Shown: positions 25,616-34,998, counted from the first letter of the stretch. The stretch is DNA of 41,908 nucleotides from Paludibacteraceae bacterium (GCA_017961765.1 JAGCWQ010000027.1:1-41908), one strand, 5' to 3'. Notes: generated by a model from the sequence alone, not told the origin. Translations and numbers: made by a program.

Positions 25616-28600
25616 TAATAGATATAAAGAGGCTCTTGATTACGAGAAACTGAAGGATACTGCGTTGCGGTATATTCAGAAAATCGGACATAAGCATTGG
25701 ACGGATTTCAATCTCCATGATCCAGGTGTGACTTTCTTGGAGGCAATCTGTTTCTCCCTCAGTGATTTGGCCTATCGAACAGAATTCAGCGTGGCAGATT
25801 TGCTTACGCCTGAAGACCATCACCATCCGGAATTGAGTGGCGCATTGTATGCTTCCGAACAGATTCTTTCCAGCAATCCTGTCAATGTGGATGAATATCG
25901 GAAACTCATCTTGGAATATGTCCCCGGTGTGCGGAATGTCTGGATTGAGTCTGCTCTCCAGCCGTATAAAATACCTCAAGAGTATGAAGAGGTCTTCTCG
26001 GATTTGTCGATAGAGGTGAATGGCTTTTATAAAATCCGCATAGAGCGTGAGTCGTATGCCTATATCGAAAAGAAAGTATTGGCGAATGATGAACTCTGTC
26101 GGAAAATAGGTCTGAGTGAAGAGGAGGAGACTACAGAGGCTCGGAAGGCTCGTTTCAACTCAGATTCATTCGATGAGTGGTTGTGTGGCTATGTCTCCCG
26201 CTTATTGGATAGACATCGTAATTTGAACGAAAACTTCTTGGATGTCAAGATCCTTGAACCGAAAACTATAAAACTTCAACTTATACTAGAGACTGCCTCC
26301 GATGAATATGAAACGATTGTTTCCGAGATGTATGAAAAGCTGAATGCCTACATCTCGCCTAAAGTTCATCTCCTTTCCCTTCAAGATTTGATAGATCGGG
26401 GACTAACACAAGAGGAGATTTATCAGGGCTATTTCGGAGAGGAGGATGGCTACGTCAGATATGGACTGGTGGATATGGAAGAGTTGCGTTCTTCCAAAAG
26501 AAGAATGTTGCTTCGTTCCTCTGATATCTATCGCCTTTTGATGGAATGCATTGATGTAAAAGACGTTAAGGAGATTGTTTTCTTTGGAGATTTGTCTGCA
26601 GATCCTTGGGGTCATGTTGAGATTTCTGATCCTGAAAGTTGTTTTAGACTAGAACCTTTTAAATTCAGTAGAGAAAAATCTTCTGCTGATGAGGCATTGG
26701 ATGTGCAATCCAAACCGAACGATAAGGTAATGAAATATCTTATTAAAACCCAGAATCCTATTGTGGAAAGAACCATCCGTTCTTTGGATAAAGGCGAGAT
26801 AAATATGGTTCCTTTGGAAATATCGAAGCAGGATGGTAATAAGAATAAGATTCGTTTTTGGCATAAGTCTCGCGAGTTTGAAGCTCCTCTCGTCATGGAG
26901 GAAACATTTGACGAGGAGAATTTGGGAAAGACGGAGATCTCTTATCCGTTGCCACAAGGGCGATACCGCAATACGAAAGAGTATTTCTCATTCCAAAACC
27001 TTCTGCCAAAACTCTATAAGATGGGATTTGAGGGCGTCTCAAGAAATGGAGATGGACGTTATGATGTCAATCGGTTGCAGTTGAAGGGTTATTTGACCTT
27101 TTTCGATCAATTCTTGGCAAACTATCTTATGCAGTTGAGAAACTTGAAGGATTATTTTGCGATTAAGAATGCGGATGAATTGGTGCCAATGTTGCAACAC
27201 AATGATCTCTTGTCGGAAGATAACAAAGGAAAAATTGCTGATGTCGAAAAGGTTCTAAAGCCTCGGGACGAAAAGGTTTTTTGGCAGAGTAAGGAATATG
27301 TCTTAGAACAAAAAAACAGGTTGATGGATAACCTGTTGGCGATGTTTAATGATGATTTCGATGAACTGGTGCCACTCGTAAATATGAACGATCATGATAG
27401 GTTTGATGGCCGGGAATATTTGGAGGCAAGCGTAAATGACAAGGTGCGGTTGTTGAATGATTATGTTTCATTGAATCAAAATAGAACCGTGGCGATTGGC
27501 CGGACTGGAAAATTGGAACTTTCGGGAGTGGAATTGAGAATCTTGAAGAAATTAGGAGTCGATTCTCCGAAAGCGAAAATCAGTCCATATCTCGACGAGG
27601 AGGTGGAGCTTGAAAAGGACGGAAATCCTAATTTGTCGAAAGAGTTTGAACAAAAATTTGGTATCCATGTTTTGGAACATCTCCTGCTTCTGCCTAAGAA
27701 AGGTTTGGATCGCCATTCTTTCTTAGAGTTGACCTCTATTGAAGACAAAGAAGCCATTCCCGATCCATATTCTTTCTATGTCACGGTGTTATATCCAGGT
27801 GATTTGATGATTTTTAAAAACGAACTTCATCATGAGGATTTCCGTAATTATGTCAGAAAGGTGATTCGTGATGAACTCCCCGCTCATATTGATGCGATTA
27901 TTTTGGGCATTTCGAACGGCAAAATGAAGGAGTTTGAAAGGGCTTACGAAAAATATTTGGATCATTTGGCACACCCGGAACGGACGGAAGAATGGTTGAT
28001 ATCGCAGCGGATGCATATCCTTCGAATCAGGGAGATACTGATGGGATTGGAGGATGTGAATGGAGATCGGAACCGAGTCTCTTTTGGCATTCGACGTACT
28101 AATAAACATCGGTTGGAGAAGAAGATGACCTTCTATAGCTCCCGCTCATCTTGGAAAGGTATTTATTTGAATGATATGCTGAGGTCCATTGTACGAAGGG
28201 ATATAATGGAAGTTTTGGAGCAAAAAAGAGTAGAGGAAAAATTGATTAATCTCATAAAGAAAATGTTGGATAAAACGTTGAATGATGGCGATATGCTGGA
28301 TTTGGTATGGCATATCTTGAATGATCATGAGGATATGATGAGGGAGTTCGAGAATTTGTTGAACGACCCTAACGTACATACAGCCTTATGGGAAGATAGG
28401 TTGAATCAATTGGCTGGTCGAATTAATCTTATTTTGACGGAATGCACAGATGAGAATGGCGATGAAGACAAAAATAATGTGGTTTGGGGTATTCAAAGAC
28501 GTAATAAGGAATTCAAACTTCCTTGGCATCCTCGCCCTATTCCTCCAATGCCGACTAGTATGACTTGGTTGGGCCTTTCCATCGTGAAGTTATTACGTTC

Positions 28601-28649
28601 CATCAACAGGGCGGAACTGAAGAATAAAAAGAAAACTCACCTAAAATAA
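25602..28649 (+). CDS. large baseplate protein (Pvc12-like)
   Basis: 1015 residues. The N-terminus contains GHKHWTDFNLHDPGVTFLEA and ICFSLSDLAYRTEF, the motif shared by Pvc11/Pvc12-type eCIS baseplate proteins. YFSFQNLLPKLYKMGFEGVS and KGYLTFFDQFLANYLMQLRN are further conserved blocks, and FGIHVLEHLLLLPKK with SFYVTVLYPGD is the typical C-terminal block. It pairs with the J-like protein to build the baseplate ring. The last ~150 residues are helical and charged. Confidence 0.85.
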   Translation: MTNNDNRYKEALDYEKLKDTALRYIQKIGHKHWTDFNLHDPGVTFLEAICFSLSDLAYRTEFSVADLLTPEDHHHPELSGALYASEQILSSNPVNVDEYRKLILEYVPGVRNVWIESALQPYKIPQEYEEVFSDLSIEVNGFYKIRIERESYAYIEKKVLANDELCRKIGLSEEEETTEARKARFNSDSFDEWLCGYVSRLLDRHRNLNENFLDVKILEPKTIKLQLILETASDEYETIVSEMYEKLNAYISPKVHLLSLQDLIDRGLTQEEIYQGYFGEEDGYVRYGLVDMEELRSSKRRMLLRSSDIYRLLMECIDVKDVKEIVFFGDLSADPWGHVEISDPESCFRLEPFKFSREKSSADEALDVQSKPNDKVMKYLIKTQNPIVERTIRSLDKGEINMVPLEISKQDGNKNKIRFWHKSREFEAPLVMEETFDEENLGKTEISYPLPQGRYRNTKEYFSFQNLLPKLYKMGFEGVSRNGDGRYDVNRLQLKGYLTFFDQFLANYLMQLRNLKDYFAIKNADELVPMLQHNDLLSEDNKGKIADVEKVLKPRDEKVFWQSKEYVLEQKNRLMDNLLAMFNDDFDELVPLVNMNDHDRFDGREYLEASVNDKVRLLNDYVSLNQNRTVAIGRTGKLELSGVELRILKKLGVDSPKAKISPYLDEEVELEKDGNPNLSKEFEQKFGIHVLEHLLLLPKKGLDRHSFLELTSIEDKEAIPDPYSFYVTVLYPGDLMIFKNELHHEDFRNYVRKVIRDELPAHIDAIILGISNGKMKEFERAYEKYLDHLAHPERTEEWLISQRMHILRIREILMGLEDVNGDRNRVSFGIRRTNKHRLEKKMTFYSSRSSWKGIYLNDMLRSIVRRDIMEVLEQKRVEEKLINLIKKMLDKTLNDGDMLDLVWHILNDHEDMMREFENLLNDPNVHTALWEDRLNQLAGRINLILTECTDENGDEDKNNVVWGIQRRNKEFKLPWHPRPIPPMPTSMTWLGLSIVKLLRSINRAELKNKKKTHLK

Positions 28650-28657
28650 AAAGCGTA

Positions 28658-29509
28658 ATGAATATTCGTGCAATCCACGTGAATTGGACAAAGCCCTATG
28701 TGGCTAAAAATGGTTTGGTGGACTATCGTGTCGATGCTTTTGAAGTCCTGACCACGATTCTTTCCGCTATAATGTGGAAGAAGTTGAATGGTTCTATCAA
28801 GTTATATACGGATAGGATGGGATATGCTTTTTATGAGTCACTCAATATCTTGGATGTCTGGGATGGTGGAGTGGACACGGAGACATTGGAGTCAATACCT
28901 TCGTCCATCGATCCTGAAATTTATTGGGCGGCGGCTAAGATATTTGCGATAAGGAAAGAAGATGCGCCTCTTGTGATGATGGACACGGATTTGATGGTTT
29001 GGAAGTCTTTGGATGAATTGGCGGATTGCCATTTGGCGGCCTTTCATCGGGAGTCTTTGCTAACGGATTGTTATATTCCCTACGAATGTCTCAAGAAAAG
29101 AAGCGGATATCGGATTGACAAAGATTGGAGTTGGTCAGTGGAGCCTTGCAATACGGCTCTTGCCTATTTCAACCATAGGGATTTCAAGAACTATTATACC
29201 CAATCGGCAATCGATTTTATGCTGGACAATAATGAAAGGCCTCAAGAATTGGTCTCACAAATGGTTTTTGCCGAGCAACGAATCTTTTCTATGTGTGCGG
29301 AGAAGATGGGAATAGCAGTCCATACTTTTCTTGATAAGCCATACAATGGGGAGACGATGGATTTCACCCATATATGGGGTGCAAAAAGTCTAGCAAGGAC
29401 GGATGGCGATTTTAATGGGCATTTATGCGAATCTTTGATTAATGCCATTCTTCGGGAATCTCCTTCCTATAGAATTCCTGATGAGGTGTTTCGTTATTTG
29501 CAACTATAG
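28658..29509 (+). CDS. glycosyltransferase-like protein (DUF6734-type, GT-A) as last gene of the eCIS operon
   Basis: 283 residues. LVMMDTDLMVWKSLDEL (Asp109-Thr110-Asp111) is a DxD-type nucleotide-sugar/metal motif at the end of a hydrophobic strand, as in GT-A glycosyltransferases. SIKLYTDRMGYAFYESLNI near the N-terminus, PCNTALAYFN (~163-172) and QMVFAEQRIFSM later fit the same fold and resemble DUF6734. No signal peptide or membrane segment is present, so it acts in the cytoplasm or is carried as cargo. It starts 8 nt after the Pvc12-like gene and clearly belongs to the operon. Such an enzyme is not part of the known Afp/PVC set. It could glycosylate a particle protein or be an effector that modifies host targets; nothing here decides. 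Confidence 0.65.
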   Translation: MNIRAIHVNWTKPYVAKNGLVDYRVDAFEVLTTILSAIMWKKLNGSIKLYTDRMGYAFYESLNILDVWDGGVDTETLESIPSSIDPEIYWAAAKIFAIRKEDAPLVMMDTDLMVWKSLDELADCHLAAFHRESLLTDCYIPYECLKKRSGYRIDKDWSWSVEPCNTALAYFNHRDFKNYYTQSAIDFMLDNNERPQELVSQMVFAEQRIFSMCAEKMGIAVHTFLDKPYNGETMDFTHIWGAKSLARTDGDFNGHLCESLINAILRESPSYRIPDEVFRYLQL

Positions 29510-30820
29510 TTATCCCATTATCTTTCCATCCTTCATGAACTCTCTTCGGATGCCTTCCTTGATGTCGGCATCGCGGATGATGTTCTCTCCTTTGCTCATG
29601 GCCATGATGGATGCATATTGAACCACGTTCAGAATGGATCCTCCTGCTAATTCGTACTTTTCGGAGATGAGTTTCAAATCTACGTCCGGAGCCAATTCGC
29701 ATTTGTTTGAGAAGGTGCTTCTCCAAAGTCGTTCCCTTTCGGTGGCATTGGGCATAGGAAAGCGGATGATGCATTGGAATCGACGAGAGAATGCTTCGTC
29801 TATGTTTGTTTTTAGATTGGTGGATAGTACCACGAGGCCTCGATAGCCTTCTATTCTCTGAAGCAGATAGGCCACCTCTTGGTTGGCATAGCGGTCGTGT
29901 GCGTCTTTTAGCCCCGTGCGTTTTCCAAATAGGGCGTCGGCTTCGTCGAAAAAGAGAATCCAGTTTTTGTTCTCTGCAATTTCAAATACTTTGGCTAGGT
30001 TTTTCTCCGTCTCACCGATGTATTTCGATACGATCATGGAGAGGTCGATGCAATAGACCTCATTGCCAGTCACCTTTCCCAACAACGTGGCCGTGAATGT
30101 CTTTCCACTTCCTGGAACTCCGTAGAACAAAGCTCGGAAACCTGGCTTTATTTTGGAGGACAAGCCCCATTCGTTCCGTATCTTGTCGCTATATTCTACC
30201 CATAGTTTTATCTCTTCTACCATTTCCATGGTTTGCTTGTCGAGGATGAGTTCGCTCCATTCTCTATCTGTTGTTATTTTCCTTGCAGGGAAAGAGGAGG
30301 AGAAGCGGGGTGTGAATGGTTTCCCGAAAATCAGCATGTCAGTCAGTTCTTCCGATGGAATGATGGGGGCGGAAGCTGTCGTGATGTTCTCTGTTGGTTG
30401 AAAATAAGATGGATTGGTGAGAATCGGATGACTGAGGAAGTCGTTCATCAGTTTGATCTTCAATTCTACATCATCCCCAGCTAAGATAAAGAGCATTGTT
30501 TCTAACGTGGGAATAAGGGTTGCCCCCCTCTCTTCGCATCCGAATTCAGCGAAACGCAGTCCCGTGTCCGAATTTTTCACATTGAAGCAATCAAACAATT
30601 GTGGCTTTAGAAGGGGAACGAATGAGGTGATCAGATAGACTCTCTCCTCATACCTCATGTTGTGGCTTAACAAAAAGTCGGAATACGGACATTCTCCTTG
30701 TGTTAGGGCAGGGGCATTAGCCGTCTGCTCGTTTTGATCGGGTGTATGCTTAAAATATTGGTTGATTCGATTGACAATCAGTCTTGACAACCAGTCTAAT
30801 TCTTTTGTGATAAAATTCAT
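29510..30820 (-). CDS. AAA+ ATPase of the eCIS (Pvc15-like)
   Basis: 436 residues. After a helical N-terminal domain (~1-190) comes one AAA+ module: Walker A GVPGSGKT (234-241), Walker B ILFFDEAD (288-295), sensor 1 Asn in LSTN (335) and arginine-finger candidates in SRRF (346-347), with the small lid domain to the end. Pvc15-type ATPases are conserved in eCIS and act in assembly or cargo loading; the exact role is not settled. It shares an operon with the tape-measure gene (9-nt gap). Its stop codon abuts that of the glycosyltransferase-like gene with no space for a terminator. Confidence 0.92.
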   Translation of the reverse strand: MNFITKELDWLSRLIVNRINQYFKHTPDQNEQTANAPALTQGECPYSDFLLSHNMRYEERVYLITSFVPLLKPQLFDCFNVKNSDTGLRFAEFGCEERGATLIPTLETMLFILAGDDVELKIKLMNDFLSHPILTNPSYFQPTENITTASAPIIPSEELTDMLIFGKPFTPRFSSSFPARKITTDREWSELILDKQTMEMVEEIKLWVEYSDKIRNEWGLSSKIKPGFRALFYGVPGSGKTFTATLLGKVTGNEVYCIDLSMIVSKYIGETEKNLAKVFEIAENKNWILFFDEADALFGKRTGLKDAHDRYANQEVAYLLQRIEGYRGLVVLSTNLKTNIDEAFSRRFQCIIRFPMPNATERERLWRSTFSNKCELAPDVDLKLISEKYELAGGSILNVVQYASIMAMSKGENIIRDADIKEGIRREFMKDGKIMG

Positions 30821-30829
30821 TGTTCTATC

Positions 30830-32695
30830 TTATTCTGCCTGCCATTCAACGTAAATCATGGGCTCCAACCAAGGCAGGATTATGGTTGAGATTTCCCATG
30901 TCAAATCTTCTAACAAAATATCGAAAGCATTTCCTTCGACTCGTATGATCCATGCCTCATCTGAGAACTCAATGGTCCCTTCTCTCTTAAAGAAGGTGTC
31001 TTGTAGTCCCTGATAGGAGGATTTGTTTAATGGTTTCCAATACTCGCATACCGTATTGAGCAACTCTTCAGCCTCTTCTTTTTCTTCTTCTGTGATTTCA
31101 AATTTGCTGTCGATTGGAAAAGAAAGAGGTAAGCCACACAACACTTTTTCTAATGCGAGGAATGGACTTTGATGTTTGTCTGTAAGACCAGTCAAGTGCT
31201 TCAGAAGGTGTACGGCTCTTTTTTGCGCATCAGCGGATATGAATTGTTTCTCTTCTGTCAGCAACCCCAATCTTGAAAAGAAGGAGGTTAAAAAGGGGTG
31301 TATTAGGACCAATCCCGCGTCCGAAATGTGGACTCTATGATTTTGTGAAAATCCATGAACTTTTTGTTCTGAAAAGAAGGCCTTTTCTGATTGCCTCAAT
31401 AGGTCCTCTAATAAGAGGTCGGATGTGGATGCCACACCCATAATGGCTTGACTCTCTTGTTGCTTGTTAGGAGCCATTTGCTTTTCCTCTATCAAAGAAT
31501 CATTATCTTTTTGATTTTCTATCGGTTGGTCGGAAGTTTGTCTCTCTTTTTGCTCGTTGGGGTTGATTGAAACTCTATTGTCATTGCTATTCTCTTGATG
31601 AGCACTCTTGTTGTTGTCTATTGGAGTTTCCCCTTCTTTTTTTGTCCCCCCTAAATAATCGTCAGAGATCTGTCTGTTTTTTTGCTCATTGAGGGCATGG
31701 GAATCATTGGATACTCCATTGTCAAGGATTTCTTTTCGATCCTTGATCCTATTTTTGTTTGTCTGAATGCTTTCCCATTCCTGCATTTCTTTCTCCTCTT
31801 GAAATGTTTTTGTCTCTTTCCCGATTGGAATGTCGTATTTGACCCCCAATAGCAAAGAAAGTATGACTTTTATGTCGTTGACTATAAAATGATTGTGCTC
31901 TCTTGGTCTGGAATGGACTTCAGTGAAATCATTCTTATTTATGGAGACGTCGGATTGGCGATTACTCCTCCTTTCTTTGGGCGTTCTTTCCTCTGCCAGG
32001 ATATAGTGCAGGAGGGGCTTCTCGTATTCATGAAATTCTGGAGGGAGGGAAGATAACTCTCTCAATATTATTTTCTTTGATATCTCAATCAGAATCGTTA
32101 TCTCCTCTATTTGGAGTAGCCTCCATACAATCATGGCGTTGCCATATATCGCATGAAAAAAAATATCAAAAAGAGAGTCGTCCGAAATTATTTCCTGTAG
32201 AATGTCATGCGGATAATCAGACGTTGCAAAATTCTCGTATTCTGTATATTGCCAAGGAAATTCCTCATTGCATAGATATTGCATTAGTTGGACACATTCG
32301 TATTGCGTTTGGCTATCCTTGCCCGCCATTTTTATCTCGTTCGCCAATTGGATAATGTGGGAGGGTAGGGAGGATTGTTCGTAGGATAGAATGATGTCGT
32401 TTCCGTCGGCAGTCGTTTTTGAAAAACTGTTTTCTTGTTTGTCGCTCCTGATTTTTTGTATCTTCGATTTTAGTTCTTCTAATAATTTGGAGGGTATGTC
32501 ATCTTCCTCTATCTCTCCTAAGTCAATCGTAATGTTGTCGATGACGATTTCTTCGCTTTCATATTGGTTAAAGACCTCTTCTATGGATGGATAGATATGT
32601 CGTTTGTATAGTTTTTCTGCCCGGTCATTACTATTCCCTTCATTTTTTTCAAATGAAAGATTGATCGTAAGGGAATGTATTAGATTGTCGGGCAT
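30830..32695 (-). CDS. contractile injection system tape-measure protein (Pvc14-like)
   Basis: 621 residues. The N-terminal block (IEEVFNQYESEEIVIDNITI then DLGEIEEDDIPSKLL) and the C-terminal block (GLVLIHPFLTSFFSRLGLL, RAVHLLKHLT, RVEGNAFDILL, STIILPWLEPMIYVEW) are those of the CIS tape-measure family, which sets tube length. Between them, ~330-440, is an Asn/Gln/Lys/Asp-rich, poorly ordered stretch with a loose repeat (compare LNEQKNRQISDD and PNEQKERQTSDQ). It is transcribed away from mtgA from its own promoter and leads the ATPase gene. Confidence 0.85.
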   Translation of the reverse strand: MPDNLIHSLTINLSFEKNEGNSNDRAEKLYKRHIYPSIEEVFNQYESEEIVIDNITIDLGEIEEDDIPSKLLEELKSKIQKIRSDKQENSFSKTTADGNDIILSYEQSSLPSHIIQLANEIKMAGKDSQTQYECVQLMQYLCNEEFPWQYTEYENFATSDYPHDILQEIISDDSLFDIFFHAIYGNAMIVWRLLQIEEITILIEISKKIILRELSSLPPEFHEYEKPLLHYILAEERTPKERRSNRQSDVSINKNDFTEVHSRPREHNHFIVNDIKVILSLLLGVKYDIPIGKETKTFQEEKEMQEWESIQTNKNRIKDRKEILDNGVSNDSHALNEQKNRQISDDYLGGTKKEGETPIDNNKSAHQENSNDNRVSINPNEQKERQTSDQPIENQKDNDSLIEEKQMAPNKQQESQAIMGVASTSDLLLEDLLRQSEKAFFSEQKVHGFSQNHRVHISDAGLVLIHPFLTSFFSRLGLLTEEKQFISADAQKRAVHLLKHLTGLTDKHQSPFLALEKVLCGLPLSFPIDSKFEITEEEKEEAEELLNTVCEYWKPLNKSSYQGLQDTFFKREGTIEFSDEAWIIRVEGNAFDILLEDLTWEISTIILPWLEPMIYVEWQAE

Positions 32696-32723
32696 GATAT
32701 CTCTAATTAAAATTATCGTTTTT

Positions 32724-32754
32724 CAAAAATATGAAAAAGAACTGAATTTTCAAA
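32724..32754 (-). promoter_or_regulatory. promoter of the tape-measure/ATPase operon
   Basis: On the - strand TTTG (32751-32754), 19 nt, TATTTTTG (32724-32731) matches the Bacteroidetes consensus. Start of transcription would be near 32718, about 22 nt before the tape-measure start codon. Confidence 0.65.
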
Positions 32755-32977
32755 CCTCTGATTCATTTCTCTGAAAGTGTTTTTTTAGAATGAACGTTCG
32801 TTCTGTTCCTTTATAGCCAATGATGAAAAAACAATAGGTGAGGTTTAGGGTTTTCCTTCTTGTTGATAGTGTGCGAAGAATAGGGGTGTCTTTTGTGGAG
32901 CATAAGTTGAATTGTGAAAATTTGAAAATGTCGTCTTCTGAAAACAAAACCATCGTGATTTATACTCTCTCTAATCT

Positions 32978-33008
32978 TTTGAATCTAAATGAAAATGGGG
33001 TATATTTG
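32978..33008 (+). promoter_or_regulatory. promoter of the mtgA gene cluster
   Basis: TTTG (32978-32981), 19 nt, TATATTTG (33001-33008) is a textbook Bacteroidetes vegetative promoter, about 43 nt before the mtgA start codon. It is arranged back to back with the tape-measure promoter; the ~220 nt between the two hold nothing else that I can recognise. Confidence 0.7.
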
Positions 33009-33050
33009 CAGTATATTTTTTCTTCGTTCGTCGTTTTGCGATAGTGTAAT

Positions 33051-33800
33051 ATGAAAGGAAAAAAAGATAAAGGGAAAAAAAACAATCAGGGATTATCATT
33101 CCATTCGATTTTAGGAAAAGTGGCAGGATGGCTGAAGAAGGCTCTTCTCTTCTTCTTCATCTCGACTTTTTTGGTGGCGCTTCTCTATCGTTTCGTCCCC
33201 GTTTATTATACACCCTTGATGTTCATCCGTTGCTACCAGCAGAAAATGGAGGGGCGTGAGGTGCGAATGAAGAGCACGTGGGTGCCTTTGTCCGAAATTA
33301 GTCCTGAAATGGTGAATGCGGCTGTCGTTGCGGAGGATTGGAATTATATGTCCCATTATGGTTTCGATTTTGCTGCCATCCAAAAGGCTTCGGAGAAGAG
33401 TAAACGAGACGGAAAATTATATGGAGGAAGCACAATTTCCCAGCAGACGGCCAAGAATGTCTTTTTGTGGCCCGATCGTACTTGGATAAGGAAGGCTTTC
33501 GAAGTCTATTTTACACTCTTGATAGAGACTTTGTGGAATAAGGAACGCATCATGGAGGTTTATCTCAACGTGGTGGAGTTCGGCGATGGTATCTATGGGG
33601 TCGAGGAGGCTTCTATACACTATTTCGGGAAACCTGCACGCAGGCTTTCTCCTTCGCAGGCGGCTTTGTTGGCAGCCACGCTTCCTAATCCGAAGAAGTA
33701 TGATCCAGCTCATCCTTCCTCGTTCTTGTACCGGATGGAGAAAAAGATCTTGAAGAATATGTCTTATCACGAAAGGGTCGTTTTCCCTACGGAGGATTGA
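33051..33800 (+). CDS. mtgA: monofunctional peptidoglycan glycosyltransferase
   Basis: 249 residues. A Lys-rich cytoplasmic start, one membrane helix (~30-46), then a GT51 domain: AAVVAEDWNYMSHYGFD (catalytic Glu95), YGGSTISQQTAKNVFLW (~124-140), RIMEVYLNVVEFGDGIYGVE (second Glu near 176) and RLSPSQAALLAATLPNP. It joins lipid II into glycan strands at the outer face of the inner membrane. Length is normal for the family and there is no transpeptidase domain. The next gene starts 1 nt after its stop, so the two are co-translated. Confidence 0.93.
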   Translation: MKGKKDKGKKNNQGLSFHSILGKVAGWLKKALLFFFISTFLVALLYRFVPVYYTPLMFIRCYQQKMEGREVRMKSTWVPLSEISPEMVNAAVVAEDWNYMSHYGFDFAAIQKASEKSKRDGKLYGGSTISQQTAKNVFLWPDRTWIRKAFEVYFTLLIETLWNKERIMEVYLNVVEFGDGIYGVEEASIHYFGKPARRLSPSQAALLAATLPNPKKYDPAHPSSFLYRMEKKILKNMSYHERVVFPTED

Positions 33801-33801
33801 T

Positions 33802-34998
33802 ATGATGGAGTTCGGTAAGATTGCGGAGGAGTCTTTGTCGGTGGAAGCCTTGCCAGAAATGGTTTATCCTAAGGGCTCGCCAGTGGATCGTTGGGGCAAA
33901 TTGTGCGTTGCCCGCAATGATTTGGGAGTCAGGGTACTGTGTAGTCAGCTGGGAGTCCCCGTCCAACTTCGGGGCATGAGTTCGCATGGAATGCAGTGGG
34001 CCGGGGTGGCCAACCTTACACAGGCCAACCTTCGTGTTTTGGCTGAAGATTGGAAGATATCTGTTTTTCGCTTGGCGGTCTATGTGGATGAGGAGGGCGG
34101 TTATGCCTACAATCCGACGCATCGTTCCCGCTATGTGGAGGATATGGTGAAGTGGTGTGGGGAGAATGGCATCTATTGCTTGCTGGATTGGCATACGTTG
34201 ACTCCAGGAAATCCTCAGCATCCTAAATATCGCAATCGTCCGGACTCGGGACTTGATTTGGCGGCCGACTTTTTCGCTTATTGCTCTCGTCGTTTCAAAA
34301 ATATGAAACATATCCTCTATGAGGTCTGCAATGAACCGAATGGAGTGGATTATGAGAATGAGCGGTATGGCGGTGTTCGTTGGCCGGATTATCAGAGTCC
34401 CCGTGTGACGTGGAAGGAGCATATCAAGCCCTATTGTGAGGATATGTTGCGAATCATTCGTGCCAATGATCCGGATGTGGTGGTGGTCTGCGGAACGCCG
34501 CATTGGAGCCAACGTACGCAGGATGTGATCGGTAACGAACCGACGGATGCGGCTGGACGTGTTTACGACAATCTTTTGTTTACGTTCCATTTCTATGCTG
34601 CTTCTCACAATGATGGTCGCCATGATGAGACGGCTGTCAAATTTTGGGATGTCAATTTCATGAAATATTTTTCCGAGGGAGACCCCGATTCGGCAATGCC
34701 TTGCCTCTTGTCGGAATTGCCGGTTTTCGTCACGGAGTGGGGGACGACGGATGCTAGCGGATGGACCAATTTCCGCCCTGATTTGGCTGATGGCTGGATG
34801 GAAATCCTGTCGGGAAAGAATCGGGGGACTCAGATGGTGAGTTGGTGCAATTGGAGTTTCAGTGCGGAGGGTGGCGTCTGTGCCGCATTAAAATGGAATT
34901 GTGGCAATTTGGATCCGATGGATGAACGCATCTTGACCGATTCGGGCAAATATATTTATCATAAACTGAGAAGCCTTTCGGGGCATCTCTCTATCTAA
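33802..34998 (+). CDS. glycoside hydrolase family 5 enzyme without signal peptide
   Basis: 398 residues. VQLRGMSSHGMQWAG, NGIYCLLDWHTLTPGNP, HILYEVCNEPNG (acid/base Glu178), FHFYA (~262) and LPVFVTEWGT (nucleophile Glu312) are the standard GH5 (endoglucanase-like, subfamily 2 appearance) motifs. The first 40 residues show no signal peptide or lipobox, which is unusual for a GH5 endoglucanase and suggests either a cytoplasmic role or a lost N-terminus. No better upstream start is possible because mtgA ends 1 nt before. Its substrate is a beta-glycan; whether cell-wall or plant-derived is open. Confidence 0.88.
   Translation: MMEFGKIAEESLSVEALPEMVYPKGSPVDRWGKLCVARNDLGVRVLCSQLGVPVQLRGMSSHGMQWAGVANLTQANLRVLAEDWKISVFRLAVYVDEEGGYAYNPTHRSRYVEDMVKWCGENGIYCLLDWHTLTPGNPQHPKYRNRPDSGLDLAADFFAYCSRRFKNMKHILYEVCNEPNGVDYENERYGGVRWPDYQSPRVTWKEHIKPYCEDMLRIIRANDPDVVVVCGTPHWSQRTQDVIGNEPTDAAGRVYDNLLFTFHFYAASHNDGRHDETAVKFWDVNFMKYFSEGDPDSAMPCLLSELPVFVTEWGTTDASGWTNFRPDLADGWMEILSGKNRGTQMVSWCNWSFSAEGGVCAALKWNCGNLDPMDERILTDSGKYIYHKLRSLSGHLSI

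Noticed and set aside
11387-32695. Prophage or type VI secretion system
   Set aside because: No capsid, portal, terminase, integrase or lysis genes, and no TssB/TssC pair or TssJLM membrane complex. DUF4157, DUF5908, DUF4255 and Pvc11/12/14/15-type genes are specific to eCIS.
32750-33044. Small frames between the tape-measure gene and mtgA
   Set aside because: They overlap two well-formed divergent promoters and have no conserved features.
33787-34623. Open frame of 278 codons on the - strand
   Set aside because: Antisense to the GH5 gene, whose catalytic motifs prove the + frame.
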